Assembly: GCA_033065855.1 (NCBI GenBank)
Contig: JAVXUO010001346.1
Location: 248,001 to 312,000, forward strand
Length of the DNA stretch: 64,000 bases
Reading direction: 5' to 3'
Source of the DNA: Escallonia rubra
Lineage: Eukaryota; Streptophyta; Magnoliopsida; Escalloniales; Escalloniaceae
Part shown: piece after piece, positions 24,101-35,752 of the stretch
How positions within the stretch are numbered: the stretch's first letter is position 1
Layout: each line of letters opens with the position of its first letter
Notes under the pieces: model-generated
Seen by the model: the letters and a program-made list of their open reading frames with translations, nothing else
Databases searched by the model: none
What the model was told of the DNA's origin: nothing
Program-made: the position numbers and the translations under genes

Positions 24101-24790
24101 TCTTGGTGAAACGTTTGTTATGAACATCTTGGAAGCAAAAAAATTACTAAAAACACTTGGTTGACTGTTCTCCATAAATTGGCGACACCACAATATTGGC
24201 AGGATCGCTAGTCCGGCATTCTCCAAGTGATTGTCTTAAGTGAAATGATCACTGTCATTCCTATTGGTTTTGAAATGGCAGCTGCCAGATTAGTTAGCAT
24301 ATGCAGTGTTCAGGTACAAGGGAGATCACTTATAGAAAGCCTCGGTATAGGCAATACTAAGGGGAATGGTCTAACTCCTAACAAGCAACTTTGAATTCTT
24401 GGCGGCTAAATTGAAGCCTATTTGCAGGAACTTTAATATTGAGAGCCTAGCGCTTTCCAGAGGACATGCGCTACCTCTTTATATGCATATTTCTTAGGTC
24501 GTTTTTTGCTTTTGTAAAAGCTGGGCTTCACCTTTTCAGCCATCATCAGAGCGATGCCTAATCTGTATATTCAGGCTATTTCAGTTTCCTTTTATCTTAT
24601 TTCCTGTTCCAATATTATGCATGGCATGGCATTCTTACTGTTTTACTTCTTATGTTCAAGCTAAGATCAACTGCAGAAGATAGAGAAGCAACGAACTTAC
24701 ACTAAATTTGTAATGGCGAACCATGGACTCAACCATTGCTGGAAAGAGGAGAGCTGCCACCAGCACCACTGCCTTAACCCGACACGCCAT
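21182..24790 (-). CDS. Laccase (lignin-type multicopper oxidase)
   Basis: A secreted multicopper oxidase that oxidises monolignols and other phenolics in the cell wall. Exons, in order: 24790-24701, 23701-23550, 23289-23045, 22957-22829, 22489-21569 and 21312-21182. The internal sizes 152, 245 and 129 are the classic plant laccase exon lengths. The product has 555 residues with an N-terminal signal peptide ([20 protein letters not shown]). Copper-ligand motifs are complete: HWHG (across the exon 2/3 border), [15 protein letters not shown] and [12 protein letters not shown], with Leu at the axial type 1 position. The C-terminal [11 protein letters not shown] and DLPKC resemble the LAC4-like lignin group, as do [19 protein letters not shown] and NPCATC. 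The exact paralogue is uncertain. The miR397 target block is poorly matched (see findings). Introns contain nothing recognisable. Confidence 0.95.
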
Positions 24791-24865
24791 TTTCTTTCTC
24801 TCTTTCTCAATTTGATTCAGTGTATGTTAATAGTTGCTATGCAAGTCTATAGCTCTATTGCCACA

Positions 24866-24875
24866 TGTATATAAG
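24866..24875 (-). promoter_or_regulatory. Probable laccase TATA box
   Basis: On the minus strand, TTATATACAT lies about 75 bases upstream of the laccase ATG, a normal distance for a plant TATA box with a short leader. This is inference from motif and position only. Confidence 0.5.
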
Positions 24876-26127
24876 ACTGACCTCTGCAGCATTATCAAGG
24901 AATATGAATTTAGGATGCAATGTCACTTTACCTGGTTAGGTGAGTAGAGATAGTAGCCATTAGCCAGCCATGGAGTTTGTCCAAGTTTTCTTACACATTA
25001 CATAAAGTAGTTATCTGTCGACGACCTGTATAAGTTTTGAAGTAAGCTACCTTTAAGCTTGTGTGTTGCCATTTTCCCATGACCTCAACTGATGCTGTCT
25101 GAAACAAACGCCTCTGTTTCTCTTCGTCAAATTTTTCGTGCTGTGGTGGGCGTATAAACTCATATTGCTATTTCTATTGCCTACCTTCTTGTTTCAATAT
25201 CAATGTCATGTCAGTGGCCCTTTCACTGCACAATGCAACTAGAAAATTGAGTTAATAGAACAAAACATGCTGTTGTATTATTAATTTGGTAAACTGGTTA
25301 CTCAGAGAATGACTAATGCAACTAGAAAATTGATACGGACTTGTACTGAGTTAGAAGAACCGTAGAATTTCTTTGGAAGTTATACGGTCCTTCCAGAAGA
25401 GTATTACGCTGCGGTCAGTATTAATCCACGAGGCTATGAGTACTTGCTAGTGAAACAAAACTTTGTTGCTTTGGTTGAGGAATGGTTTTCATAGATAAAG
25501 GCCTGGTCTAATGGTTGTTTTCAGTGCTCTTAAAATAAGGATTAGATGGGGATAAGTAGTAACAGCCCATCTTCCCCATCAGTTACTGTAAAGCACCTCT
25601 AAATTTGTATTCTTCTATCTCCCTCTCTCAACACTTTAATTCAACTAAAAGCAAAAAGAATAAGATTTTCTTAGAAAATTTCGGTAATATAGAATTTACT
25701 AGAAAAAGAAGAGCGGAACCTATCAAACTTGTTGACATTGCATTTGTTAAGCATGATAACATTGTTAGACCCATTCTCAAACGGCTTAAGGATTTAGAGC
25801 AGATAGTAACTTAACATGGTATCAGAGCTCTGGTTTAGTAAGGTCTTGGGTTCGATTTTTCCCGCTTGCATATCTGGTCCCCCTTTATCGTAGTGTTATT
25901 TGCACTCAGTTTACTTCTGACTGAATTTGTCTCTCCACGCGCAATCGGGGGGTTTGCACGTGAGGGGGAGTTGCTTTTAGATTCTCTAGCCCATCCAACA
26001 AGTGCTAATGATGCGCAAATCAACTAACTAAAAAGAGATGACATTCAGCAGAGTTGAGTAGTTGTGTTTGTAGGTATTAGCCCTGTCTCACTGCCAGCCG
26101 AGACCTGCATAATTCTCACCACATATC
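24876..26127. other. Laccase upstream region
   Basis: Non-coding DNA holding the laccase promoter and, at 25817-25975, a retroelement-like fragment listed separately. The frame at 25605-25814 has no recognised family. Confidence 0.4.
25817..25975 (+). mobile_element. TRIM- or SINE-like fragment
   Basis: It begins TGGTATCAGAGC, the complement of the initiator tRNA-Met 3' end used as primer-binding site by many plant LTR elements, then GGTCTTGGGTTCGAT, which resembles a Pol III B box. It ends near GTGAGGGGGAG, a purine-rich tract. A TRIM (miniature LTR element) internal domain and a tRNA-like SINE head are both possible. No terminal repeats were found. A similar block lies at 30143-30175 on the minus strand. 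Confidence 0.35.
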
Positions 26128-26136
26128 CTATTACAA

Positions 26137-26801
26137 GGGAAAATTATGTAAAAGTGGGTTTTGGGATAAAACTTTTGGGGATGGTGGGTTTTTTAAAAAA
26201 ACTTGTGAAAAAGGGGGGCCACTTTTGAAAATCTCTGAAAAAGGGGATTAGTTGGGAAAAAAGGGTTTTTTTTAAACCTGACTTTTCCATTTCCCAAATT
26301 ACCCCTCCTTTTGGAAATCGCGGTTTGAAACCACGACTTCAAAGTAGTAATCGCGGTTTTAAACAACGTTTTTAGTATATATATAAATGTTTTTCCTTTT
26401 AAATTACGCAGAAAATGAAAAAAAAATTGAAAACGTGGTTTTGAACCACGTTTTCTATTTAAAGTCGTGGTTCTGAACCACGTTTTCTATTTAAAAACGT
26501 GATTTTGAACCACGTTTTTTATTTAAAATTGTGATTTTGAACCACGTTTTCTACTAAACAGCGATTTTCACTTTAAAGTCGAGGTTTCAAACCGCAATTT
26601 TCAAAAGTGTTGTATGTGGGACAAACAAAGGGAGGGGTAATTTGGGAAATGGAAAAGTCAAGTTTAAAAAAAACTCTTTTTTCCCGACTAATCTCCTTTT
26701 TCAGAGATTTTCAAAAGTGGCCCCCCTTTTTCATAAGTTTTTTAAAAAAACCCACCATCCCCAAAAGTTTTATCCCAAAACCCACTTTTACATAATTTTC
26801 C
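26137..26801. mobile_element. Mutator-like long-TIR MITE (665 bp)
   Basis: Both ends begin GGGAAAATTATGTAAAAGTG and remain almost perfect inverted copies for about 190 bases. A perfect 9-bp target duplication, CTATTACAA, lies at 26128-26136 and 26802-26810, the hallmark of Mutator-like elements. The middle (about 26420-26580) has four imperfect units of about 36 bp, each with a small palindrome of the form GTGGTTTTGAACCAC. There is no transposase. The near-identity of the arms suggests a fairly recent insertion. Confidence 0.92.
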
Positions 26802-26985
26802 CTATTACAATGGTACCTGTGAACTTCCATTTTTCAGCTAAGATGAGCAATATGTAGTTTGCAGAAGATGCTACTTTGAGATACCTTTGAGTGGTATAGT
26901 TAGAAAATTTGTATATAGAATCCTTCCCTTAGTACGATCTTTTGGACATTACGGAGATTGCGAATTATGCTTGATACATGGCATG

Positions 26986-27628
26986 TTACTCAGGCTTTCT
27001 GGATGAAGCTTCTATAGCACTCCCGATCCTGTTAATACAAGATTTATAAAGAAATCCTAGGTAATCTATTATGCTGTCCTCGCACGCTCCTTCTAAAGGA
27101 GTGATTTCAAATGACCAGTCAACTAGTGTTGAATCGTCCCCATAATCTACAAGCTTTAATGAATTTTCGGACCCATCTAAACCTACATTGCTTGCCTCCA
27201 TTCTGTAGACATATTTATGTGAAGTTGGATCCATGGAAACCAGCCTTTCCTTGATCCAAGACCTGTCTCCATCTTCTTGAGGGAACATGAAGCCAGAAAC
27301 TAGCCTAACATCCTGGAAGACCTTCCTCTCCATCCAAGTCGGTGCATCTTTCAACCATTGGCATCCATTCTGGTAGTCTATTAGTTTGAGACACCATGGT
27401 CCACACTTTGTCGATAGGAGCATCCACAAGTCCTCCAACCGATCCATGCCATTTCTTGTACTCCTGCTTATTTTCCTGCAGATTAAACATAGTGAAAAAG
27501 AAAACTGAAACTGTAAACTGACTCCAAATTCCATCTCAAGAGGTAAGATTGTAAAACGATAGTAATATGCCGCAAAAGAGACGGTGGGGGAAGAATTAGT
27601 AATTCCATAATTTGGAAATTCATACCAT
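26986..27628 (-). pseudogene. Lachrymatory-factor-synthase-like gene, frameshifted
   Basis: START/Bet v 1-like (polyketide cyclase, SRPBCC) family, similar to plant proteins annotated as lachrymatory-factor synthase-like. The main exon runs 27475-26986. Upstream, an ATG at 27628-27626 is followed at once by a GT donor, and the intron ends at TGCAG before 27475, giving M|ENKQEYKKWHGSV. The first frame reads through DAPIDKVWTMVSQTNRLPEW and GEEGLPGC, then stops at 27305-27307. The family-like sequence resumes in another frame as VRLVSGFMFPQEDGDRSW, SNVGLDGSENSLKLVDYGDD and IIDYLGFLYKSCINRI, ending at 26986. The two parts fit if two bases are missing near 27308-27310. This is either a recent pseudogene or a sequencing error; both halves otherwise look well kept. 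The biochemical activity of most homologues outside Allium is unknown. Confidence 0.75.
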
Positions 27629-27630
27629 TT

Positions 27631-28428
27631 TAGTATCTGTCTTAGTTGGTGGTGGTAGTTCTTTTCCAACCGAAAACAGTGGCAAAAAATTTATCTACCC
27701 AGAGTTTCCCTCTTCAACCTGAACGACGTGGTCGTACAGTAATCCTCAGTTTGAGCCCCTGCCAATGTTACTTCTTATTATAAAGTAGCCATGCTATCTT
27801 GTGAGGGTATCCTAAGAAACAATGTGATTTTTTGGAGTGTTTCTTAGAAAACAAAAGGACAGGAGGTTTACATGAGATAACTCCAAGGCTTACTTTCTTA
27901 GGTATTTACAATATTTCAAAAGATTCTGTGGCAGCTTTTTGATGATTAGTGCTGGATAAATTTTGTAGTTCAAAATAGTGTTAGATAATGGGATTTAACA
28001 AATGCTCCAAAATGTCGCAGTTTCAGATAGTCATGCGCTCCAGGGAATTGTGCTGACCATTTGGCCAGTGAGGATTTATTGCTTCAGTGTACCTCAAAAA
28101 TTGGTTCTCTTCCTGCTTTCCTTTGACGAATATACCAGTATTTTGAGTAGTTATCTGTAATATCCAATGCAGATTTATGCCCGCGACGACCCAATATATT
28201 CATGGATTTTTCATTGTACTCCAAATGAACATGTTTCTAAACAAGAAATGCCAAGCAAAGAAGAGCAACTGTAGCTACTTGCTCTCTCCCATCCAAGCTC
28301 AACCTTGCAAACAAAGCCTACTCGCCTCTGTAATACGCTTATATCATTACATACAAACGCGTGCATGGAGCACTTTTAGTGCTGTTGTCGAAAGGGGAAA
28401 AATAGGAAGGCGTGCAGAATGGAATGTT
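27631..28428. other. Spacer between LFS-like gene and SBPase
   Basis: No gene was recognised. It contains the LFS-like 5' leader at one end and the SBPase 3' UTR at the other. Confidence 0.4.
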
Positions 28429-31195
28429 TTATGCAGCAGCTCCAACCGGCACAGCTCCCTTGAGCCTCGAGGACCCGTATAGTGTTTCTTCGAATCGAAT
28501 AATCTCGTTCTTGGATCCATACGCTACCTGAGTCCTATCATCAAGATTAATGATCTCCTTGTCTAGTACAGACTGTTTGCCATCACTACTGAAGCCTCCG
28601 GCTTTCTCAATCAAGAATCCCAAAGGAGCCACCTCAAATAGTAATCTCAGCTTAGCTTTGGTAGTTGGAGATATTACATTTGTGAAGACACCTTTCTCTT
28701 TCACAATAATCTGCACCATTGAGGGTAAAGCATACGGATTAGGTAATCCAAACTCATAACCACTTGATCAACTTCTGCGAATGGTAGAACGTGGAATAAT
28801 GGTACAGAAAACAACGAAAGATGTAAAGACCTGGTTGACATCAGGCACCATTCCTCCAGTGTATCGCAATGTGTATTTCTCTTTGACATAGTAGTTGATA
28901 AGCTGTTCACAGAACTCGGAAGGTTAGATGGTTCAAACGTGCTCCTTAAATTGCTAGTTAGAGTTACAACCAAACAATGAAAAGAGTTTAATAGATTGAG
29001 TACAAACAACAGAGAAGATGAAAAGAGTTGTTGTTAACATAAGAAAAACCTTGTCATAGTCAGGGTTGTCAAATGTGGCTCTCAAATTTCCGGGGGAAAA
29101 CATCTTTCCTTCTCCAATTTCTGTTGTGTCTTTGACATGTTGCCATTTTCCTGTTCAAAGGGGGATTAAGTACTTACAGTTTGATAATGAAAACCTCATT
29201 CTTGCGCAGAACAAACCATCCATAAACAGACACTCTATGCACTTAAATATGACAGTTTTGAACTATAGTCGTTGCCATGTTGTTGAATGAATCTTGTGGA
29301 TAAATACCATCATCAAGGAGGAGGAACTCATGGGTGCCGGGAACGTCTTTAAGAGCAAGAACGTATGTAGTTCGAGGTCCATAAATCCCCATGGCTGCAG
29401 CAACTTGGGATGCTCCGGTCACCCCAGTTAGCTTATCTCCTGGCCAAACCCCAAAAATGGTGCCAACAGTGAAATTCGTGTCCACGATACTGGAACCATC
29501 GAGTGGATCAAAGGCAACACTGAATCCTCCTGTTAATTTTCGGAAAGCCAATTAAGTACTTTAGCATCACGTGAATATTTATTTTTTGTATAAACAAAGC
29601 TTCAAATCATAACTTTTGTTTACCTTCAACTGGACCTCCCATATCTTGAAGCTCAGGCACTTCTTCAGAGCAAGCATATTTGCAGAAGTGCGAGTACTCC
29701 AAGGCCTAAGAGTTGCAAATCGGAATAATTAGTTTGTAGAATAACCATGTAATTTGAGTAGCTTGAAGAGATTTTGATATGCTTTTTCTTTGGAGGATTG
29801 TGGAAGAAGCTGCAAATGTTCCATTTCGGAAGGGCAATAGTCCCATTATTATAAAGTTATACAACCGAGTGCCAATTAACAAGGACTTCATGTTGCAGTT
29901 GGGAGTTACTCCAGTATCACATCCTTTTATTAAGAAACTTAAGTTTAAACCCCGATTTTAATGTACATTACAGCCTAAACGCTTAAACTAGTAGAGAATG
30001 GGACCAAACATCACAACCAGAAATCGATGAAAAACAAATTAAGGAGCACCAAGTTCACGAACAATGTTATCGGAAACTGCACTAACAAAAATGGGGAGCC
30101 AAAGCAAATGGGGGACTTGAACTCAAGACCCTGCAAAATTAGAGCTTTGATACCATGTTAAATTACAGGTTCTCTAAACACTGCAGCTATTAAAGATTGC
30201 AGCCAACAATGTGTTAGCACTTCAGCACAACCTTCTGGGCCTAAGTCGGACATTGTTAAAAACTGGGGCATAATTTTCCCGAGGTTGATTTCTCATCCCT
30301 GAGGAGCAACTCCTACTTCCAGTAAAAAGGGGTAAAATGTTCACAGACACTCCATCAAGAATGAATTTTCATAATTAATTTTCCTAAGACGCTCTCAAAC
30401 AACTACTACTCCGTTATAGGGCTTAGCCGATTTGCGGGGCAGCTGGGAAAGAGATTTTAAAGGTGAAGTAAGTTCATAAGTAAGAATTTTAACCTCGAAT
30501 AGGAGCTTGTCAGCAAGCATATCAACTGCAAGCTGCTCATCTCCAAAGGTATTCACGCAGGCTGTTCCTCCACAAGAAGCAGTTCTCACTTTAAAGGCAA
30601 TGGTCCTTATTGCCTCCCCCATGCATGTCATCAACCTGATCAGTCCCTTATCCTTGGTTGATTTTGTAAGGAATTCTTCCTGCATTTACAAAACCATAGA
30701 ACTGTTTAATCAAGATGCACACATTTTTCTCCTCTATTGCATTCTTTTATTGCTAACAGAAAACTGTATCTAGCTACTCCTTGGAGTAACTTACCAGGCT
30801 GTCACCAATCTCGCATTTCGTCAAAAGGGACGAATTCTTTGTCTTTGAAACCTTTAGTGATGACTTTGGCATGATCCTCAAGGACTCTCCGAATAATGAG
30901 CTTGATTTCAGACTCTGCAAGTGCAAACACATCAGAATTCGGAGGTGACAGAGGGGTTGTACAAGATGTAGGGACAATACAACTAAGACACTTGCTACTG
31001 CTTTAGGGTGAGACCAAAACTAACACGTGACAGTAGTGAACTAAAAAGATTGCAGAAATGAAGTCTCAGTGCTATTACCCTGGAGCTGAATGATGGAGAG
31101 TTGGACCGGGGAGGAGCTAGAGCAGTAGAGTGTTGAGAAGAAGCAGTTGGCAGGAGAGCCCCACGTGCACAGCATGTGATGCTAGCTGACTCCAT
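28429..31195 (-). CDS. SBPASE: Sedoheptulose-1,7-bisphosphatase, chloroplast
   Basis: Dephosphorylates sedoheptulose-1,7-bisphosphate in the regenerative phase of the Calvin cycle, in the chloroplast stroma. Exons are 31195-31079, 30914-30795, 30679-30494, 29705-29624, 29529-29308, 29150-29050, 28902-28831 and 28710-28429. All have GT-AG borders and compatible phases, giving 393 residues, the usual plant length. Residues 1 to about 65 form a Ser-rich transit peptide ([20 protein letters not shown]). The redox pair for thioredoxin control is present as [10 protein letters not shown] (Cys115, Cys120). Metal and substrate blocks include [41 protein letters not shown] and [13 protein letters not shown]. 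It is not a chloroplast FBPase, because the FBPase redox-loop insertion is absent. Upstream G-box and I-box motifs fit light control. No damage was seen. Confidence 0.97.
30030..30175 (-). mobile_element. TRIM- or SINE-like fragment in SBPase intron 3
   Basis: On the minus strand it starts TTTAACATGGTATCAAAGC, close to the primer-binding-site-like block at 25817, with GGGTCTTGAGTTCAAG at the same spacing. The two blocks are clearly related, but neither shows flanking terminal repeats. The left boundary is a guess. Confidence 0.3.
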
Positions 31196-31325
31196 GGTTG
31201 TGTTGAAACTGAGCTGAAGAAGAGGAAATGCAAAAGCAGGAAGAGCTTTTGATCCCCTTCAAAGGCCTTTTAGCAAGCAGAGTTGCTGTTTTTGGGCATG
31301 GAGGGACTGAAGAGGGAGGATAACA

Positions 31326-31356
31326 GATAAGCAGTTAATGGTGTCCTGCCACGTGG
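31326..31356. promoter_or_regulatory. I-box and G-box upstream of SBPase
   Basis: GATAAG (I-box core) is at 31326-31331 and the palindromic G-box CCACGTGG at 31349-31356, about 130-160 bases upstream of the SBPase ATG. This pairing is known from light-regulated photosynthesis genes such as rbcS. The regulatory role here is inferred. Confidence 0.55.
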
Positions 31357-33254
31357 GCTTTGGCATGAATAGATAGGCTGATAAAGCAGTATGGGGCTAA
31401 TTACCATCTCTCATATTTATGTGGCTCAAATACTTGTGAAGTTTTGAAGAGATATGGTGTGCACATTGGCCCCTCTCTTATGGTTTCTCTGTTCTTGGCA
31501 TATTCTCAAGTTTCTATGTATTGCATACGCCATGGCAGTTGGGAGAACTTCCAAGAATGCCTGCGTTTTGGAACTTCTGAATTGTGTTAAATGAAGTTCC
31601 CGTGTCTGCTCATTGCAGCTTTCGATTCCCCATATGGAGAGTGAAGTTTTTTGAATTAAGAGAATTCTATCATTTGTGACCGTAAAAAGAAAAAAGTAAT
31701 CAAGTACTGAGATCCGCAGTAATTTTATCTCGTTAGAATTATAACTAGTGTCAGTATGATCTTATTTTCTCCTGGACGGGCATCGAGGATTTACAAAATA
31801 GAGTAGGATTAGGCGAGGGGAATAGACATTTCTTTCCTTTTTGTTGTTCTCAGGTACATACAACGTTCATTGTGCGCATGACACATAAAATTTAATGTGA
31901 ATTGATTCATTTTACACGACGCGCCTTTTTGTTTCTCTTACAATCTATAGAAACCTATAGTGCTCAATTTGGTAAGTCAGATCCCGTCCAGAGCAACAAA
32001 AAGTTCTTTCACAAAGTTCGTGCCAGGCAAGGAACGAAAACCGATGAGTTGGGGGAGAGCGGGATTACGCGCTACAATCTTACAAGGACACTAGGGATAA
32101 TTATTTTTCAAAATATTTTTCTAAGGAATCCATAAAAGCCTCATTATTAATATGAGAAATGTTGTGTCCACCCAAAAAATTTCATCCATTTTTGTCGTTA
32201 AAAATATATTTCAGGGATATTATTAACCTTGCAGAGATAAAAGAGGCAGTAGTAGCATATTAGGGATGAAAATAACTCATTTTTATTACTATGTATACCA
32301 GGTGACCGGCCATGAATTCATAATTTTGACAGAAAACTTCAAATAAATTTAGGTGCATGTGAAAATTGATTAAGCTAATTTATGTTATTCTTTCCTTAAC
32401 CCGCGTCTCTATAGAAAATCCATTTGTATCTGCAATAATTGTTAAAGTTTTTCGTACCTTTTATTGATAGTCTTATTCACACTCCGTAATTGAGTATTGA
32501 TACTCCCTACACGCGTGCATAATATGTGTATTTTGTTCTGTACAATTGGAACTGAAAAGCTAACTAGGCCTTAACATGGGGAGCTCCTGCCACTTCTGCT
32601 GCTAAACATGAATGCTACCAAATCTTGAGACCCGTACATCCAGTCACACCACCACCTATATTCTGCTAGTTAGTATCAGTAATTAGTAAAAAAGAAAGAA
32701 AGTGAAGATGAATTTTATTGTCAAAAAAGCTCAATGGGGATCGATATATGCTCTTTCCTCAATCTTATCCTCTCCAACGAACCCTAATGAAAAGAAGAAT
32801 GTAACCATAATCGGTCAACGGTCTCATCACAAGACAATGCATTAACTAAGTCATGATGCGATAGTTGGCCGCGCGGTATAAGGTTAATTAAACATTATCT
32901 TACTTCCGATATGGGATCTCTTAATCTCAACCTTAGGTGCACATGGTACATAACCTTGTGAGATACCAATCCACCATAGCAACTTTGGCCATACATAGTG
33001 CAGAATCTTACAAGGGATTTGGAACCAATTTTTTTTCCGAGGGATTTGGAACCAATTTTTTTCCCGTAGGATTTGGATTTCAAATTCAAAATTAGATTTG
33101 GAATTCAATTCACATTTTTTGTTTTGGAACATAAGGGAATTTAAATTACAGAATTCCGATTTTGTATTTGGAGAACAAATGAAATGGAAAAGGTAATAAA
33201 TTTATAGACATTTATATTCTTGACTTACGATGAAAAATAAATTGCAGTAAATGG
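31357..33254. other. SBPase upstream and intergenic DNA
   Basis: No gene was recognised. A short tandem repeat of about 30 bp (unit around GGATTTGGAACCAATTTTTT) lies at 33013-33070. The frame at 31902-32135 is in a slightly GC-richer patch but was not recognised. Confidence 0.4.
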
Positions 33255-33720
33255 TTTCAAATGTGTTAGTGCCACCACATGGCGATGGTGGTGACGTCAG
33301 TACACGAGGTAGCGATATCAAGGTGAAAGTGGTAGGGTTGTCAAGTGATGATAATGATGGAAGTGGTGGTGGCATTGATGTGTAACTAGTAGTGGTCAAG
33401 ACCCCAATAATGACACCGGTGGCAGTAGTGGTGGCGGCGGTGGTGGCGATGGTAGTGGTAGTGGTGGCAACGACAGTGGTTATGATTGCAGTAGTGGTGG
33501 CGGCGGCAACAGTGATAGTGGTAGTGGTAGGGATGGCAGTGGTGTTGGTGGTAGTAGTGGTGGCAGTATTAGTGGCGGTGGCGGTGGGGGTGGTAATAGT
33601 GGCAATAGTGGTGGTAATAGTAATGGTGGTGACAGCAGCGGCGGCGGTGGTGGCAATAGCGGTGTCGGTGGTGGTAGTAAACGTGGTGTGGCGATAGCGA
33701 TAACGAAAACAGTGGTGATG
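33255..33720. repeat. GTG-rich trinucleotide-like low-complexity tract
   Basis: Long runs of GTGGTG, GTAGTG, GGCGGT and similar triplets. The apparent Val/Ala-rich frame at 33392-33697 is a product of this composition. The tract is bordered by AT-rich text with related phrases on both sides (AAATCCCATGAAATCC and TTGGAATTC-type text), so the whole may be an expanded microsatellite inside an old MITE. Confidence 0.85.
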
Positions 33721-34355
33721 GGTTCATTGTTGGAGAGATCCAGAAAATGGTAAGATAAATAAAAAATTACTTTTAATTTAAGTTAACCTAAATCCCATGA
33801 AATCCGACCATTTTTCATTGAATTTCACACTACAAAAATAAATTCAATCAAATCCCATGAAATCCAATTCATTTTTTTAATGTTCCAAACAACAAAATTT
33901 GAGTATATGAAATGATATTCTATCAATTTCATGATTCCAAACATAGTCTTAGTGTGTATTTGAAAGCCTTGTGATTTTTGATTTTTAGTTTTGAAAAATG
34001 AAAACTATAGCCTCTTTTTATTTTCATTATATAAAAAAAAAAAGACAAGTGTTTGATTGGGAATTTGCAATTTGACTTTTCTCTTTTATTCCTTTCTTTT
34101 CTTACTTTTTCCTTCTCAAATTTCCCTTTCTACCTCATGTCTACAACATCACAACACCACCACCCGCTGCCACCATATGGGTTGATCCACCATTAATGAC
34201 AACGACCTGACTTATGTTGCAGAGACAACATTATGGACCCTCACAACCCCAGAATTGGTGGTGGTAAAGTGGCGTCGGGCACAGGCACATGAAAGACAAG
34301 GCATCGGCTGATCGTAGTGGTGGTACTGAGTGGTAAAATTAATTGTGGTGGTGAC

Positions 34356-35609
34356 CAAGGGCGGACCTACGTGGGAACTAGGGGGAGCTAGTGCACCCCC
34401 TAGAATTTTGAATTTTTTTTTTGGGAAATTGCACCCCGTCTCCCGTGACCCCATTCCCCGAGGGCCGAGATCCCGTCCGCTCTGCCTCTCAGTCTCTCAC
34501 CTCAGTCTCTCTCTCTTCGTGACCGTCGACCGGTGACTACACTCCGACCGTGAGTCCGTGACGACGACGGCCAATGCCCGAGCACGAGTTGTGACCAGAT
34601 CTGAATGCCGGATCGTTTCTCGAGCTACGCATGTGCCGTTGTGCGACTGACAGTGACGGGCAACGCCGCGGTGGCCAAGTTGCCAACGGCTGTGCAGCTG
34701 CAGCCTGCAGGCGACGCCGCGACTGACCGACGGGCGACAACGACTGGTCACCGACGAGCTTCTCTCATTCTCTGCTCTCTCTGTTGACTGGCTGACTGCT
34801 GTTACTTCCCATCTTGAGGTAAGCTGCTTCTTTATCTTGAAATTGTAGTTTAATTTCTTGAAATTTTAGTTTAATTTCAGTAATTGATTATATAGAAATT
34901 TAAAAAATATGTTTGTTTAATTTGCTTGTTAATTCTTAATTGGTAAGCAGAAATTACGCCTTGATTATATATATTTATGTTCCCTAATGAAAATGCTAAA
35001 CCAAATAATGAATTATGCATTGATTATATATATTGTAGAAATTATTGGTGATTTGGTGGAAGTTGGAACACCTTAATTATTTGGTTACTTTGCTTTACTA
35101 ATTCTTAATTGGCTAATTGCTTTTCTAATTCATAAATTAGTGCATAGATAGTTTATAATTGTGCTGGAATGTGACGTTGAGCTTGAGTTTGTTTGGCTAT
35201 TTAATTTTAAAATTGGGAAGTAAAAAATGTACTGTTTTGTTGGAATATGATGTTGTGTTGAGATTGGGCGGTGGAGTTTGAGCTTGGGAGCGGAGGTTGA
35301 TCTTGAAATGTGATTTAGTTTTAAAATTGGGAGTTTGATATTGAGCTTGAAATGTACAGTTATTTAACTATGTGAATTTGTGTTGAGAATTGAGATTTTG
35401 AGATTTTATTCCAATGTGCGTGTGTTTTTTTTTTTTCAGAATGAAAGTTTTTTAGAAAGAAAGAAAAATTGACAGAATCCTCGCAGTCTAATCAAGATAG
35501 TATTATTTTACTAACAAATTTTTTTGGCTATTATTTTACTAACAAATTTTTTTGGTGAATTCGATATAATTTTTGCACCTCCTGAAAAAAAATCATGGTT
35601 CCACCTCTG
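34356..35609. mobile_element. hAT element, deletion derivative (1.25 kb)
   Basis: The left end CAAGGGCGGACCTACG is a partial inverse of the right end (other strand: CAGAGGTGGAACCATG). The flanks GTGGTGAC (34348-34355) and GTGGCGAC (35610-35617) are an 8-bp target duplication with one change. From 34440 to 34820 the element is GC-rich and CT-rich and then meets a GTAAGC donor, as in the untranslated first exon of a transposase gene. No transposase frame follows, so the element lacks its coding part. The subterminal text with GCACCCC near both ends supports one element. Confidence 0.8.
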
Positions 35610-35617
35610 GTGGCGAC

Positions 35618-35747
35618 AGATAGGAGGAATTGATGGTGTTGGCCCAGATACATGAGTGGTGATGGTGGTGGTGGTGTGCTGGGCTATAAGGAATTATGGT
35701 GGGCTGTAGGACGGTGGTAATTGGGGCGGGATTGCAGATGTGGGGTT
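35618..35747. repeat. GTGG-rich tract between two insertions
   Basis: A piece of the same GTGG-rich low-complexity DNA as found before 34348 and after 37127. It separates the hAT element from the solo LTR and shows that both inserted into one older tract. Confidence 0.7.
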
Positions 35748-35752
35748 GTGGG

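Noticed and set aside
28429-31195. Chloroplast fructose-1,6-bisphosphatase as the identity of this gene
   Set aside because: The redox-loop insertion of chloroplast FBPase is absent, and the CGGTAC pair and C-terminus match SBPase.
31902-32135. Open frame in a patch that looked like transferred organelle DNA
   Set aside because: I could not match it to any plastid or mitochondrial gene I know.
33392-33697. Open frame of 101 residues rich in Val and Ala
   Set aside because: It is a by-product of GTG/GCG triplet repeats; no domain and no splice or start context.
34497-34787. Overlapping frames on both strands in GC-rich DNA
   Set aside because: They lie in the GC-rich non-coding leader of the hAT element and match no protein.
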